DNA from: Plebeiibacterium marinum
GTDB taxonomy: Bacteria > Bacteroidota > Bacteroidia > Bacteroidales > Marinilabiliaceae
Direction: 5' to 3'
Assembly (NCBI RefSeq): GCF_026013615.1
Contig: NZ_JAPDPI010000012.1
Coordinates: forward strand, 56,226-120,225
Length of the DNA: 64,000 nt
The notes under the pieces are model-generated. The model worked only from the letters and a program-made list of their open reading frames with translations, was not told the origin of the DNA and made no database searches. Made by a program: the position numbers and the translations under genes. Shown here piece by piece: positions 44,966 to 55,102 of this stretch; positions within the stretch are counted from its first letter, which is position 1; each line of letters begins with the position of its first letter.

Positions 44966-47900
44966 TTAGAAACTGATGTTTGCACCCACAGAAAAAGTTT
45001 TCTGAATTGGGTAGTTAAATCCGTTGTTACCTAATTCTACATCCCATAATTTGAAACTACTGATGATAAATGGGTTATTTGCACGAGCAAACACCTTCAG
45101 CCTTTTCAAATACATTTTATCTGTCAGACGCTCCGGCAGGTTGTAAGCCAACTCCAACGAGGTACAACGCAAGAATTTAACCTCACGCATAAAATAGGTT
45201 GAGTAACGTGCCACTTCCTTATTGGCAGATATGTTTTCTTCCCCATTGTGATATATGATATTATTGGTCGACAAACGAGGCCAAAAAGGTTTGGTCTGCA
45301 TGTTATCCGGTGTCCAGTGATCTTCATATATTTTTGACAATAACGCATGGTCTTGGGTAAACGGGCTAATAGCTGCCGAATTGATAAACATAGAACGTTG
45401 ACCCGATCCCTGGAAAGCGAAATTAAACTCGAAAGCTTTGTAAGCAACCACTCCGTTGAAACCATAAATAATACGTGGCGTTGTTGGATAACCAATATGC
45501 ACGGCATCATTAACATCAATAACACCATCGCCATCAACGTCGCGGTAACGGATATCTCCAGGCATCACATCACCTGACTGAACCGGTGCAGCATCAATTT
45601 CTTCCTGATCCTGAAACAGCCCTTCGGCAATATAACCTACTTGTTGCGAGATATCGTGACCTACACGTTCTTGCCATACCGGCTTATCCAAAGCCTCTTC
45701 AATTTCTTTAAATGTTGCTTTGTTATAAGTCAGGGTTCCATTCAGGATAAACCAGAAATCAGGAGTAATTGCTTTTTGGATTTTCCCCTGAAAGTCAATA
45801 CCTCTGGACCGTACTTCGCCAATATTATCCAACGGAGATAATCCCAAACCGGCACTGGCAGGCACTACTAATCTCGATGAAAGGATGTTATGACGTATCT
45901 CCTGATAGGCATCTATCGTAAAGTCCAGCAATCCATCCTTTAAAGTCGCTTCAAGCCCAAAGTTGGTTTGCTCTGCAATTTCCCAGGTTACCTGCGGGTT
46001 TTCATAGGAATTGATATTATACAAATCCTGTGAATTAATTGAGATATCCGACAAATAAACAAACCTTGAACCTGATCCGCCAATTCCGTCATTTCCCACC
46101 TTTCCGTAAGAAAGTCTTAGTTTCATAAATGTTAACCAGTTAGATGCCGATTGCATAAACGGTTCTTTTGAAACAACCCAACCTAAACCTGCAGCAGGGA
46201 AAAATCCGAAACGGTTATCCTCATCAAAGCGTTCTGATCCATTATAACCAAAACTACCTTCTGCATAATAGCGCTCTTTATAACCATAAGCCATACGCAT
46301 CGACATTCCCATGTTGCGGGCAGGAAGTGCATCCAACAACGAACTTGGCTGTGAGTTTGTGGATTGTTGCATATTGAACACAGCTGTATAACTTGTGGTA
46401 TGATCCTTCCATGCTGCGGTATGTAACAACTTGAACTCTCCTGTCAACTGATTCGACCCGGCCGAATTAACCTGCGGATTGGTTAATTTCAATGTCCTGC
46501 GACCTTCTTTTACCTGTTGTAAGGTGTGCTCCCCTGTCTGATAGTTGTAATCCAACAGGCGGTACAAATAATCTTCAGTTGAAAACACATTTACATAGTA
46601 GCCTTCGTGGTACAAAGATCCATTTGCCCTAATTTCCAAACCCTTAATCAATGCCGATAAGTTTTGAATATATTCCAGGCGGTTTACCGTAGCAAAACGG
46701 CTTCTTTCTTTGTAACCTTTCTGAATTTGAGCATACGGGTTACTTGTGTTTAAGGTTAAACCACCAAAACGAATATGCGGCCAGTCGTGGAATTCATCAG
46801 CAGGATAAACAGCTGCATAATCAACAGGGTTGGCAGCAAAAGCCATTTGGTAAGCTTGCCTTACATCTGCCATGGGCCCGTGGTATTTATCCTGAGTAGT
46901 TGATGAGTTTACAACCAGCTTGGCACTTGGTGTAAGGTCAATATTCAGGTTAATACGCAGAGCTGTTGTGTTGTTTCGGATGTTTACATCATATTGATTT
47001 AAACGATCCGTATTCAACATACCGTGATCCATACTGTGGTTCAAAGATGCGTAATATTGAATAATCTTAGATCCACCACGAATATTCATACCCATATGAT
47101 GGTTAATAGAAACATCTTTAAAAAGTAAATTATACCAGTCGTTTGCAGGATAAACATAAGATGGGAATTTACTACTCCCTGTATTATTGATCTTATCAGC
47201 TGTATACAACGGAGTAGCTAATGGGTCGCGACCAGTTAAAGCCTCATTGTAAGCCTTCATATAAGTAACCGGATCAACCACATCAATTTCGCGCGTAGGC
47301 ATTGAGGCAATCGCTTCGTAACGTACAGAAGTATATACCTGGCCTTCTTTACCTTTTTTTGTAGTAACCAAAATAACCCCGTTTGCTCCACGTGCACCGT
47401 ACATTGCTGTTGCTGATGCATCCTTCATCACACTGAAGCTTTCGATATCATCCGGATCGATACGGGCCAGATCAAGTTTTGAAACTTCAACGTTATCTAA
47501 TAAAATCAATGGGTCGATATTTGCATTTTCACCAAATGAAGTGATACCACGAATATAGAATTTCGTATTCATCTCTTCCTCTGTCAATGCTCCCGGGATA
47601 CCACCTGTTTGCCAGGCTACAAGTCCGGGAATACGGCCTGCAAAACTTGAGGTCAGGTCACTGTTCGATGATTTTAATGATTCCGGTTTTACTGTTGTAA
47701 TGGCCGAAACCACACTTTCTTTTTTCTGAGTACCAAAAGCAACCACAGTTACTTCATCCACATTCTCTTGTGTCGGTTTCATCCCAACATTCAGCTTGGG
47801 TTTTCCATCAACCAGTACTGTTTGCGGTTTAAAACCGATAAAAGAAAACTTCAGTACATCATCTTTTCTAACCAGAATAGCATAACGACCGTTAGTATCA

Positions 47901-48394
47901 GCAGCAACCCCCTGACCGGTTTGACTAACAATAATGGTTACCCCGGGAAGCGGATTTCCTTTTTCATCGGTTACCCGGCCGGTTAACTTGTACCTCTCAT
48001 TTTGAACCTGCTCTTGCGGTAGTTCCTCTGCCTTACCTATCAGTATAACATTATCCTTTATCTGATAACTGTAACCATTTTTTACCAGTACCTCATTAAG
48101 AACATCCTTAATGGTGGCATTTTTAATGGTAACACTAACTTTTTTATTTTCAGGTATCAGTCCTTGCATATAAGTAACTTTCATACCTGTACGACTCTTC
48201 AGGTCGTTTAAGACCGATACAATGGTTTTATTCTCATAGTTGACATTTAATGTTTGTTGTGAATACGCCACTGTGGTCACAAAAAATCCCAGATAAAAGA
48301 ACAGTAGCAATTGTACCGTTTTTGAATTCTTTAGCCATGAAGTCCCCTTCCATTTCCGCACCGGAAAATGGCCATAATGATAACATTTTTTCAT
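44966..48394 (-). CDS. SusC/RagA TonB-dependent receptor with STN domain
   Basis: A 1142-residue outer-membrane transporter. After the signal come an STN domain (about 48-125), a carboxypeptidase-regulatory-like domain (about 137-210), a TonB-box area around DEVTVVAFGTQKKES, a plug (about 225-355) and a 22-strand barrel ending in aromatic ISF. The STN domain indicates signalling to the FecR encoded upstream. The ATG lies in an ATTACAAATGTATGAAAAAA leader that is also found before the second SusC gene. The ligand is probably a peptide or glycopeptide, given the neighbouring proteases. Confidence 0.9.
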   Translation of the reverse strand: MKKCYHYGHFPVRKWKGTSWLKNSKTVQLLLFFYLGFFVTTVAYSQQTLNVNYENKTIVSVLNDLKSRTGMKVTYMQGLIPENKKVSVTIKNATIKDVLNEVLVKNGYSYQIKDNVILIGKAEELPQEQVQNERYKLTGRVTDEKGNPLPGVTIIVSQTGQGVAADTNGRYAILVRKDDVLKFSFIGFKPQTVLVDGKPKLNVGMKPTQENVDEVTVVAFGTQKKESVVSAITTVKPESLKSSNSDLTSSFAGRIPGLVAWQTGGIPGALTEEEMNTKFYIRGITSFGENANIDPLILLDNVEVSKLDLARIDPDDIESFSVMKDASATAMYGARGANGVILVTTKKGKEGQVYTSVRYEAIASMPTREIDVVDPVTYMKAYNEALTGRDPLATPLYTADKINNTGSSKFPSYVYPANDWYNLLFKDVSINHHMGMNIRGGSKIIQYYASLNHSMDHGMLNTDRLNQYDVNIRNNTTALRINLNIDLTPSAKLVVNSSTTQDKYHGPMADVRQAYQMAFAANPVDYAAVYPADEFHDWPHIRFGGLTLNTSNPYAQIQKGYKERSRFATVNRLEYIQNLSALIKGLEIRANGSLYHEGYYVNVFSTEDYLYRLLDYNYQTGEHTLQQVKEGRRTLKLTNPQVNSAGSNQLTGEFKLLHTAAWKDHTTSYTAVFNMQQSTNSQPSSLLDALPARNMGMSMRMAYGYKERYYAEGSFGYNGSERFDEDNRFGFFPAAGLGWVVSKEPFMQSASNWLTFMKLRLSYGKVGNDGIGGSGSRFVYLSDISINSQDLYNINSYENPQVTWEIAEQTNFGLEATLKDGLLDFTIDAYQEIRHNILSSRLVVPASAGLGLSPLDNIGEVRSRGIDFQGKIQKAITPDFWFILNGTLTYNKATFKEIEEALDKPVWQERVGHDISQQVGYIAEGLFQDQEEIDAAPVQSGDVMPGDIRYRDVDGDGVIDVNDAVHIGYPTTPRIIYGFNGVVAYKAFEFNFAFQGSGQRSMFINSAAISPFTQDHALLSKIYEDHWTPDNMQTKPFWPRLSTNNIIYHNGEENISANKEVARYSTYFMREVKFLRCTSLELAYNLPERLTDKMYLKRLKVFARANNPFIISSFKLWDVELGNNGFNYPIQKTFSVGANISF

Positions 48395-48449
48395 ACATTT
48401 GTAATTCGAGTTAAATTATAATTACTGTTGCAACAGTTTTTATTTAAAA

Positions 48450-48489
48450 TTTAGCGGTTGGTTTTACCAGAACCTACCGCTTTTTTTTT
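48450..48489. terminator. Hairpin between fecR and susC (first locus)
   Basis: AGCGGTTGGTT and AACCTACCGCT pair with one mismatch; on the plus strand a T-run follows. On the minus strand, the direction of fecR to susC, the stem is preceded by an A-run and followed by an AATTTTAA stretch, so it would attenuate weakly or end opposite-strand transcription. A comparable hairpin occurs in the second locus. Confidence 0.5.
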
Positions 48490-49651
48490 ATTTCTTCATT
48501 TTAACTTCTATTTCATTTTTTTGATATTTAAACTCAACAGGACTGATAGCCTGGAGCATATCTAAAACACTAATTAAATTATCGTATCTCGGTACGCTCC
48601 CTCTAAATGCCAACCCTCTTGCACTGTCGTCCTCAAAAACAAATTTCACATCATACCAACGCGACAGCCGGTTTAAGAATTCTTCCATGGTTACGTTTTC
48701 CAGGGAAAAGAATCCTTCTTTCCATGCTGTAATTTCAGAAACATCAACCGAATTAACTTTTAAATTTCGGGAGTCTTTATCTACAACAGCCTGTTGCCCT
48801 GGAATTAACAATACTTTTTTGTCAGAATTTTTTACATTTATTTTTACACTTCCCGACACCAATGTTGATTGCACGGAGCTCTCATCAGGGAATGCTGTGA
48901 TGTTAAACTTTGTTCCCAAAACGGCCAGTTCCTGGGCTTCTGTTTCTACAATAAACGGCATACTACTATTGTGGGCCACTTCAAAATATGCCTCCCCTTC
49001 AAGAAAAACCCTACGCTCTTTACCTTTAAATTTAAGCGGATATTTGAGTTTCGACTCGGCATTTAACCAGATGGAAGACCCATCACTCAGTATAATCTTG
49101 TATTCTCCTTTGCGTGGAATAACTATCGTATTATATACTATGGAATCTGCTATTAGGGTATCGACGTTATTTGTTTCCTTATACGAAACCATACCTTTGT
49201 CTATGTTAATCACAGCATCTTGATCCTTTACCACATCTTTAACCAGGGGCGACAATTCAATTTTACTACCGTCTGCCAGTTCAAGTGTAGCCTGGTGGCT
49301 ACCTGGTTCAATATTACCCACATAATTATCCGGCCCGGAATTACGTCCTATAAACAGCGCCGATGTAATGGCCAATATCAACAATACAGAGGCTGCTGAA
49401 ATACGGTACCAAAGTGTTCGCGTGGCTTTAGACTTGCGATATTCCAACTTCTTCCTTGTTGCAAAATAAGTATCGTCTAATTCCTTATGGAGTCTTTGGC
49501 TTAGTTCCCTGTCTTTTTTTAAGGACTCCATATTTTTTAAAAACATATCATTCTTCTGGTTCTTGATTTTCCAATCATCAAGAATCAAAAGCTCTTCGTT
49601 TGATAAAGGCTCCTTATTTAAGTATTTATATATTATTTCATCTATTCCCAT
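48488..49651 (-). CDS. FecR-family anti-sigma factor
   Basis: A 387-residue inner-membrane regulator. A cytoplasmic anti-sigma helical region (1-85) is followed by one membrane segment (about 86-104), a FecR domain (LADGSKIELSP, LPLKFKG, VFLEGEAYFEVAHN) and a DUF4974-type C-terminal STN-like domain (about 305-387). It should transduce binding at SusC to the cognate ECF sigma factor. The cognate sigma gene lies divergently at 49914 and is interrupted by a stop codon. Confidence 0.9.
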   Translation of the reverse strand: MGIDEIIYKYLNKEPLSNEELLILDDWKIKNQKNDMFLKNMESLKKDRELSQRLHKELDDTYFATRKKLEYRKSKATRTLWYRISAASVLLILAITSALFIGRNSGPDNYVGNIEPGSHQATLELADGSKIELSPLVKDVVKDQDAVINIDKGMVSYKETNNVDTLIADSIVYNTIVIPRKGEYKIILSDGSSIWLNAESKLKYPLKFKGKERRVFLEGEAYFEVAHNSSMPFIVETEAQELAVLGTKFNITAFPDESSVQSTLVSGSVKINVKNSDKKVLLIPGQQAVVDKDSRNLKVNSVDVSEITAWKEGFFSLENVTMEEFLNRLSRWYDVKFVFEDDSARGLAFRGSVPRYDNLISVLDMLQAISPVEFKYQKNEIEVKMKK

Positions 49652-49913
49652 TCCGGTTCATTATTTAAAATAAAAGGTGTTTTTGAAATAAGTCTCATAA
49701 ACAGTCCCCCCACTTTTTATATCACTAAGACAATAAAAAAATGCTTTTCAGTGACAACATGTGTGTTTTTTTTTGAAAAAAAATATAAAACGTTATAAAT
49801 TTCATTCTTCACCCCATATTTATGGCTTTTAACACACTCTTGTAATTATTTTTTTATATTTGTGCCTGTTCGGAGTAGCCGGAAACATTCTTTCATTGTG
49901 AATCAGTACATTT
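49652..49913. promoter_or_regulatory. Divergent promoter region between fecR and the broken sigma gene
   Basis: TATATTTG at 49855-49862 matches the -7 consensus exactly, with the ATG 52 bp downstream; a TTG lies at 49840-49842, too near for a normal -33. Poly-T/poly-A runs around 49770-49790. No gene. Confidence 0.4.
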
Positions 49914-50459
49914 ATGTCTCGTCAAAAAACAAACGAAATATTAGCCTTATACAGGAAGGACGAGAAGTCGGCTTTTAAACTTCTTTTTGATACATATTAT
50001 ATTCCGTTGGTACTTTTTGCGAATAAGATTATCCACAACGAACACTCATCCGAAGATATTGTACAGGAAACTTTAATTAGTTTTTGACAGAAAAAGAACC
50101 TTGCCAATGTTGAAACCAATCTTGATTACTATCTTTTTCGATCGGTTAAGAATAAAACATTAAATTACCTGAAATCGAAAAATTTGCGACAAGAGGTATT
50201 TATGTCGACCACTGAAGAATACCCCAAGACCGAATTGTTAAATACCGAAGATGTTGAAGAGTACACAATACTTTATAAAACCATTGAAGAATTACCTCAA
50301 GAACGTCGTAAGGTTTTTGAACTTGTTTATATTGAAGGACACAAATACAAAGAGGCCGCCGACATATTGGGCATAAGCATCAACACTGTTCAAACCCAAC
50401 TTCGCCGTTCCCTTCAGTTTTTACGCGAAAAGCTGACAGGAAATGATCGTAGAGAGTAA
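49914..50459 (+). pseudogene. ECF RNA polymerase sigma factor with in-frame TGA (codon 58)
   Basis: Reading from ATG 49914, the frame encodes a normal ECF sigma factor of 181 residues (region 2: SEDIVQETLISF; region 4: LPQERRKVFELVYIEGHKYKEA and LGISINTVQTQLRRSL), except for TGA at 50085-50087. The stop falls in region 2 where the paralog at 63002 has Trp (FIDIWDKARK versus LISF-stop-QKKN), so TGG-to-TGA is the simplest change. Other genes here use TGA as stop and TGG for Trp, which argues against recoding. The product would be truncated after 57 residues, or a short region-4 fragment could start internally. Its FecR and SusC genes look intact. Confidence 0.85.
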
Positions 50460-50596
50460 AAATCCCCAAACATTAGATGGGACATTGAAATAAGGGAATG
50501 CAAAGATAAGCCTTTATTCAATCGAGACAGACCTATGCCATCTTGTCACATTAGTAATATATTAAGGGGGTTGAATGGAAGAATTTTGTTACAACT

Positions 50597-50640
50597 AAAA
50601 AAAGGACTGCTTTCTACATCAGAAAACAATCCTTTAAAAT
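50597..50640 (-). terminator. Intrinsic terminator of the second SusCD operon
   Basis: On the minus strand AAAGGATTGTTTTCT pairs with AGAAAGCAGTCCTTT (loop GATGT) and is followed by a T-run, directly after the last gene of the operon. Confidence 0.75.
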
Positions 50641-50645
50641 TAATG

Positions 50646-52037
50646 TTAATTCTGTTTTATTTGATGAATCAGCGCTGAGAGTTCGGCCACCAGTTCATCA
50701 TCACCTCCTCCAAAACCAGCACCTTTATATCTTATAAATCCATCCTTATCTATAATAAATTTAGCAGGAATACCCTTTATCCCAAATGCTGTTGCTGCAT
50801 TATTTTCACCAGTCTTCTTGTCTTTTAAATCCATCAAAAGATTAAAACTGTAATTATATTTCTTCAGGTATTTTTGCGCAACTAAAACAGGTTCTTTAGC
50901 ATTCTCCCAGGTATGAATGAATAAAAACTCTACCTCTTTATCATTTTTAAATTTATTAACAGCCTGTTGCATAGCCGGGAAAGACTTTTTACATGGGCCA
51001 CACCAGTTTGCCCAAAAATCTAAAACCAGCAACTTACCTTTAAAATCATCCAATGTTTTAACATTGCCATTTACATCTGTTACATAGAAATCAGGTGCTT
51101 TTTCTTTTATAATCTTTTTTGATACGTCATGAGCGATTTCTTCATGTAACACTTCTTGGATTCCTGCCAGATAATGATCAAAATCAGAAGCTGGAAATAC
51201 ATTACTAAAAGCCACCTGAAAATCAGTCCTAAGTTTTTCATTTCCTTGACCTGCTCTTACTAAACTATCGAGCATAACAAAGGCTTTATCATACTCCTGA
51301 TTAAGGCTCAATACATTTGCATATTTAATCAGAAAATCATTACTTTTTTCCTGCTTGTATAAAAATACGGGTTCAATACATTTCAATGCATTTTTATAAT
51401 CTTTCAACGCTACATACAGGTCGGACGATATCTCCAACAAATCGTAAAATTTATTTAAATCATCTTTGGCAATATCAAATTCCGTTAACTTCTTATCAAA
51501 AACTTCTTTCATCCTTTCCGGTTCGGAATCTATAAAGGCAGGACTACAAACATTCAAAATCAATCCTTTCATGTCCTGATCCTCAATCTTGCCAAGATAC
51601 ATGAGAAAATGATCCAAACTCCTGTTTTTGGCGGATCTATCAGCTGCAACAGTATACATATTGCTCAAATTCAGAGTTGGAAACCGATTCAAATACTCTT
51701 GAACCAGTTTTTCTACTTCTGCCATATCACCTTCTTTGTAGATTTTCATCACATATTCCGAAGCGGCCGTATATCCATTCGGAAATCTTTTCTTAAGATT
51801 ATCTGTAATACTATTAACCTTGTTTTGATCTTTTTTAGCCCTGTAGTACGCCAATACTTCCATACCATCCTGCTCCGAACCTTTTAATAATGAATCAACA
51901 TAATTCTCTATTGCAGTGGTTTCTTTCATACCCATTAACCTATCATAATGGGGCGTTTTTTGCTGGGCATATCCTGCTATTACAACACAAATATTTAACA
52001 GTACTATTATTGCTATTGATTTAATTCTTGATTTCAT
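50646..52037 (-). CDS. TlpA-like thiol-disulfide protein with TPR-like N-terminus
   Basis: A 463-residue exported protein: signal peptide to about GYAQ, then about 290 residues of helical TPR-like sequence, then a TlpA/AhpC-type thioredoxin domain (about 320-460) with FWANWCGPCKKSFP (CGPC). The cis-Pro loop KGIPAKFIID is intact. It lies at the 3' end of the locus beyond the repeat element at 52179-52578, and is likely the last cistron of that operon or transcribed alone. Confidence 0.85.
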   Translation of the reverse strand: MKSRIKSIAIIVLLNICVVIAGYAQQKTPHYDRLMGMKETTAIENYVDSLLKGSEQDGMEVLAYYRAKKDQNKVNSITDNLKKRFPNGYTAASEYVMKIYKEGDMAEVEKLVQEYLNRFPTLNLSNMYTVAADRSAKNRSLDHFLMYLGKIEDQDMKGLILNVCSPAFIDSEPERMKEVFDKKLTEFDIAKDDLNKFYDLLEISSDLYVALKDYKNALKCIEPVFLYKQEKSNDFLIKYANVLSLNQEYDKAFVMLDSLVRAGQGNEKLRTDFQVAFSNVFPASDFDHYLAGIQEVLHEEIAHDVSKKIIKEKAPDFYVTDVNGNVKTLDDFKGKLLVLDFWANWCGPCKKSFPAMQQAVNKFKNDKEVEFLFIHTWENAKEPVLVAQKYLKKYNYSFNLLMDLKDKKTGENNAATAFGIKGIPAKFIIDKDGFIRYKGAGFGGGDDELVAELSALIHQIKQN

Positions 52038-52178
52038 TGTACTTTCTTATTACTTAATTATGCTTATGACTTCATCTTTGGTAGCTGGTGATAAATTAAT
52101 AAACTCTGGTTCAGCGCTATTTCACACATCCCTTTGAGTAGACACACAGTTTTTATTAATTAAAACCTATTTAGTGCT

Positions 52179-52578
52179 TGCAAGAAAACTTCTGTTTTAT
52201 AGTGAACCCCACCGCTAACCCCTCGTCCCCTAAAGGGCATAGCCGTCAGGCTAATGCTTTAAATTAATTATAATCATTTGTATATTAAGGCTGAAAGCCT
52301 ATAACATCAAAACTTGGGGCATCGCCCCAAGAAACTTAGCGCCTTGCTAATTCAGGCTGTAAGCCTGATACATTAATTATTTGTTTCAGACTTACAGCCT
52401 GATATTTACAGCTTGTTATTTTCAAGGGGCGATGCCCCTTGTTGTGATGTATGAGGCTTTCAGCCTCTCCTTAGCCTGACGGCTATGCCCTAAAGGGGAA
52501 GCCTCTCGCACTGTGAGGGTTGAGACTCTCCCTTTAGGGAGTTGGAGGGAGAGCGTAGGAATCATGAGTTTTCTTGCA
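52179..52578. mobile_element. MITE-like element with terminal inverted repeats and nested palindromes
   Basis: TGCAAGAAAACT (52179-52190) is repeated as its exact reverse complement at 52567-52578. Inside are paired arms around an axis near 52376: 52226-52254 with 52471-52499 (27 of 29 bases), AGGCTGAAAGCCT with AGGCTTTCAGCCT, a CTTGGGGCATCGCCCCAAG palindrome with CAAGGGGCGATGCCCCTTG, and CAGGCTGTAAGCCTG with its near complement. No coding capacity. It looks like a non-autonomous mobile or intergenic repeat. Target-site duplication not clear. Confidence 0.7.
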
Positions 52579-52604
52579 GAAATCACTTAATATCTAAAGG
52601 ATTT

Positions 52605-53813
52605 TTACATACCTTCTATTTCACTTTTAAGTTTGGTTACCCTTGGCGACTCTTCTTTGGATATTGAAATATAACTATTAATGTTTTCAAGTGCTTTCTC
52701 TTTATCTCCTAGCTTTTTATACAGGCTAGCCAGGCAAAAATACCCTGCCAACACTTCTTTATCAGATTTTTCAATTAGCTCTTCAATATATTTTGCAGCT
52801 TTCTCTGCCAAGTCATCAGCCTCTGCAAATTCTGGTCTCACACCAACCTCAAATGCACTTTGTATAATCATAGAAGTTCCCTGGTCCTTATCTGTTTTCA
52901 TCAGCTCCTCAGCTTGATCGATACTAAACTGAAACCAATTGTCATATTCTTTATGCGACAAGTAATAAGTTTTATATGCATTGGTTTCTAAATAATCCTG
53001 ATAAGCAGATACATGCACTTTCTTTGTTGCCTCAATGGCACTTTTAAGGTCATTTAAAGAACTCCCGGATGCCACTTCTCCATAATAATTATTTATTGCA
53101 CCGGCTAACAGCCCATTAATATCTTCTTCACCAATACCGTCAAAGCTTAGATACTCATCCTTATTATCTATGATAAATTGAAAAACCTGGCTACCATATT
53201 TAAGAATCCCAGAATAACTGATTATAGTTATAGCATCAACATTAAGCAATTCTTCGGTAGCTGTATTTTTGATAAACGCTTCACCTACTTCTGCCAATTT
53301 ATCCATTTGATATGCATTAGCAAGAGCTTTCACATAATTGCTTAAAAACGTAACGCTACGTTCCCCTTCATCATACTTTTTATGCAACGCTCTAATCTGC
53401 TTACTGGGGTCTGATGCTATTTTTGCCTGTTCTATCAATCCTGGTCCATCAGCTCCCCCAACTTTTGTGTGCAATACTTTACCATCAGCATCCAGGAATA
53501 ACAATGTTGGATAAGCTTTTACACCATACTTTTTAGCCAGCTCTATTCCTTCACCCTTTTCCATATCCATTTTAACACACACAAAGCGTTGGTTAAAATA
53601 GTCCCCCACTTCTTTAAGAGGAAATACATTTTTTGCCAACATCTTACATGGGCCACACCATGAAGTATAGCAATCCATAAAAACCATTTTGTTTTCAGTT
53701 TTTGCCTTGCTCAGTGCTTCCGAAAAAGTTGCGTGTGTAAATTCAATTCCCTGGGCAAACAAACCAGCAGTATTTACAAGTATAACAGCTAAAAAAAATA
53801 TAATCTTCTTCAT
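52605..53813 (-). CDS. Periplasmic thioredoxin-fold protein with long helical C-terminus
   Basis: A 402-residue paralog of the protein at 38532: signal peptide (MKKIIFFLAVILVNTAGLFAQ), thioredoxin domain with DCYTSWCGPCKML (CGPC) and a roughly 270-residue helical C-terminus. The start ATG 53813 is chosen over an 18-codon upstream extension because it gives a proper signal peptide. It starts 10 bp after the preceding TlpA-like gene stop. Confidence 0.85.
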   Translation of the reverse strand: MKKIIFFLAVILVNTAGLFAQGIEFTHATFSEALSKAKTENKMVFMDCYTSWCGPCKMLAKNVFPLKEVGDYFNQRFVCVKMDMEKGEGIELAKKYGVKAYPTLLFLDADGKVLHTKVGGADGPGLIEQAKIASDPSKQIRALHKKYDEGERSVTFLSNYVKALANAYQMDKLAEVGEAFIKNTATEELLNVDAITIISYSGILKYGSQVFQFIIDNKDEYLSFDGIGEEDINGLLAGAINNYYGEVASGSSLNDLKSAIEATKKVHVSAYQDYLETNAYKTYYLSHKEYDNWFQFSIDQAEELMKTDKDQGTSMIIQSAFEVGVRPEFAEADDLAEKAAKYIEELIEKSDKEVLAGYFCLASLYKKLGDKEKALENINSYISISKEESPRVTKLKSEIEGM

Positions 53814-53823
53814 TTTTTTCTTT

Positions 53824-54963
53824 TTACTTAAATAATTCTTCCAATTTTTTATCCAGATCTTCACCATGTACCTTTCCTATGATCACACCATCCCTGTCAA
53901 TTAAAAAAGTAGTTGGCAGGTAAGGGATTGCATATAGGGTTGCCACTCTTGCCGGTCTATATTTTTCGGGAAACTCATCTACGGTTTGTACCCATGTAAT
54001 TCCATCATCCTTAATCGCTTTTCTCCATTTATCACGATTGGAATCGTTAGATACCCCAATGATTTCAAAACCCATTGGCTTATACTTTTTGTACAACGAC
54101 ATAAGATGAGGAAATGAAGCACGACATGGGCGGCACCACGAAGCCCAAAAATCAACCAACACCACTTTACCTTTATAGGATGAAAGTGAAATATCGTTTC
54201 CTTGCGGATCTTTTAATGTGAAATCCGGGGCTGGTTTGCCGGGCAAAGTCCTTTCCTTATTTTCAATATCAGTTTTTGTTTCAGCAAGTACCTCTGATTT
54301 CTTCCATCTATCAGAAAATAAATTGTACAAAGCCTTTAACTCATCAAGCGAAACAGCATCATGCATCCAAGGCATCACACTTGCTGCGGCAAAGGTATTG
54401 ATATGCTTTTTGATAAATTCCAATTGAAGAGCAGTTACCTCTTTTGACAATTCCTCCTGATAAGGCGCCATCTTATCCTTAATTTCCGATTTCTTATCTA
54501 TATCTTTTTCCTGGCCGTATTGTTCGCTTAAAATCCTAAACACAGCATATTTTTCCTGCTCCAATACTGTTTGGGTTAAACCAGAGGCTACCTGACTTAA
54601 TGAATCATTATAACTTCCCTCTACATCTACCTTAAAATATCCACGTTCTGATTTGCTTGCATCACCAGTAATTTTGATTACTCCATTTTCAAGTATGGCA
54701 ACAAAATTCAGACCTGACGGTTTAAGGGTAAACATATAAAATGTTGTATCCTGAAGTTGCCTCTTAAAAGAGAATTTTCCTTTTGCAATGGGTAACGAAT
54801 CAATTTTTTCAAAATTCATTCTGGATACACTTTTCGAGAGAACGATTGTTCCATCTTCCGCATTTTTTAATTCGCCATGCAACTCCATGGTTGGCACTTT
54901 GGTTTCTGAACATGCCCAAAGAGCCAGTAATAATATGATCAAACAATATTTACCGCTTTTCAT
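53824..54963 (-). CDS. TlpA-like lipoprotein with DUF4369-type N-terminus (CRPC)
   Basis: A 379-residue lipoprotein (lipobox WAC, Cys18). The N-terminal beta-domain (about 25-130, LHGELKNAEDGTIVLSKS) is DUF4369-like, followed by a helical spacer and a TlpA/ResA-type thioredoxin domain (about 240-379) with DFWASWCRPCRASFP. The motif CRPC instead of CGPC should change its redox potential. The open frame extends 23 codons upstream but without signal-peptide character, so ATG 54963 is used. Confidence 0.85.
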   Translation of the reverse strand: MKSGKYCLIILLLALWACSETKVPTMELHGELKNAEDGTIVLSKSVSRMNFEKIDSLPIAKGKFSFKRQLQDTTFYMFTLKPSGLNFVAILENGVIKITGDASKSERGYFKVDVEGSYNDSLSQVASGLTQTVLEQEKYAVFRILSEQYGQEKDIDKKSEIKDKMAPYQEELSKEVTALQLEFIKKHINTFAAASVMPWMHDAVSLDELKALYNLFSDRWKKSEVLAETKTDIENKERTLPGKPAPDFTLKDPQGNDISLSSYKGKVVLVDFWASWCRPCRASFPHLMSLYKKYKPMGFEIIGVSNDSNRDKWRKAIKDDGITWVQTVDEFPEKYRPARVATLYAIPYLPTTFLIDRDGVIIGKVHGEDLDKKLEELFK

Positions 54964-55102
54964 CTGCTTAAATTTATTTTCAATGGACAGATGGAACTCC
55001 CAAATAAATTTAATCATCCGCCTGTTTGTCAATTTGGATAATCAAATTTACATGGTCGTTTCATATGTCTTTATTATTGTTTTTTATTTTTAATGGTAAT
55101 TA

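Noticed and set aside
49914..50459. TGA read as Trp in this organism
   Set aside because: TGA ends other genes (for example the DUF116-prenyl synthase and LolD-type genes) and TGG is used for Trp throughout.
50184..50459. Independent 91-residue gene
   Set aside because: It is the in-frame 3' half (region 4) of the sigma gene beginning at 49914.
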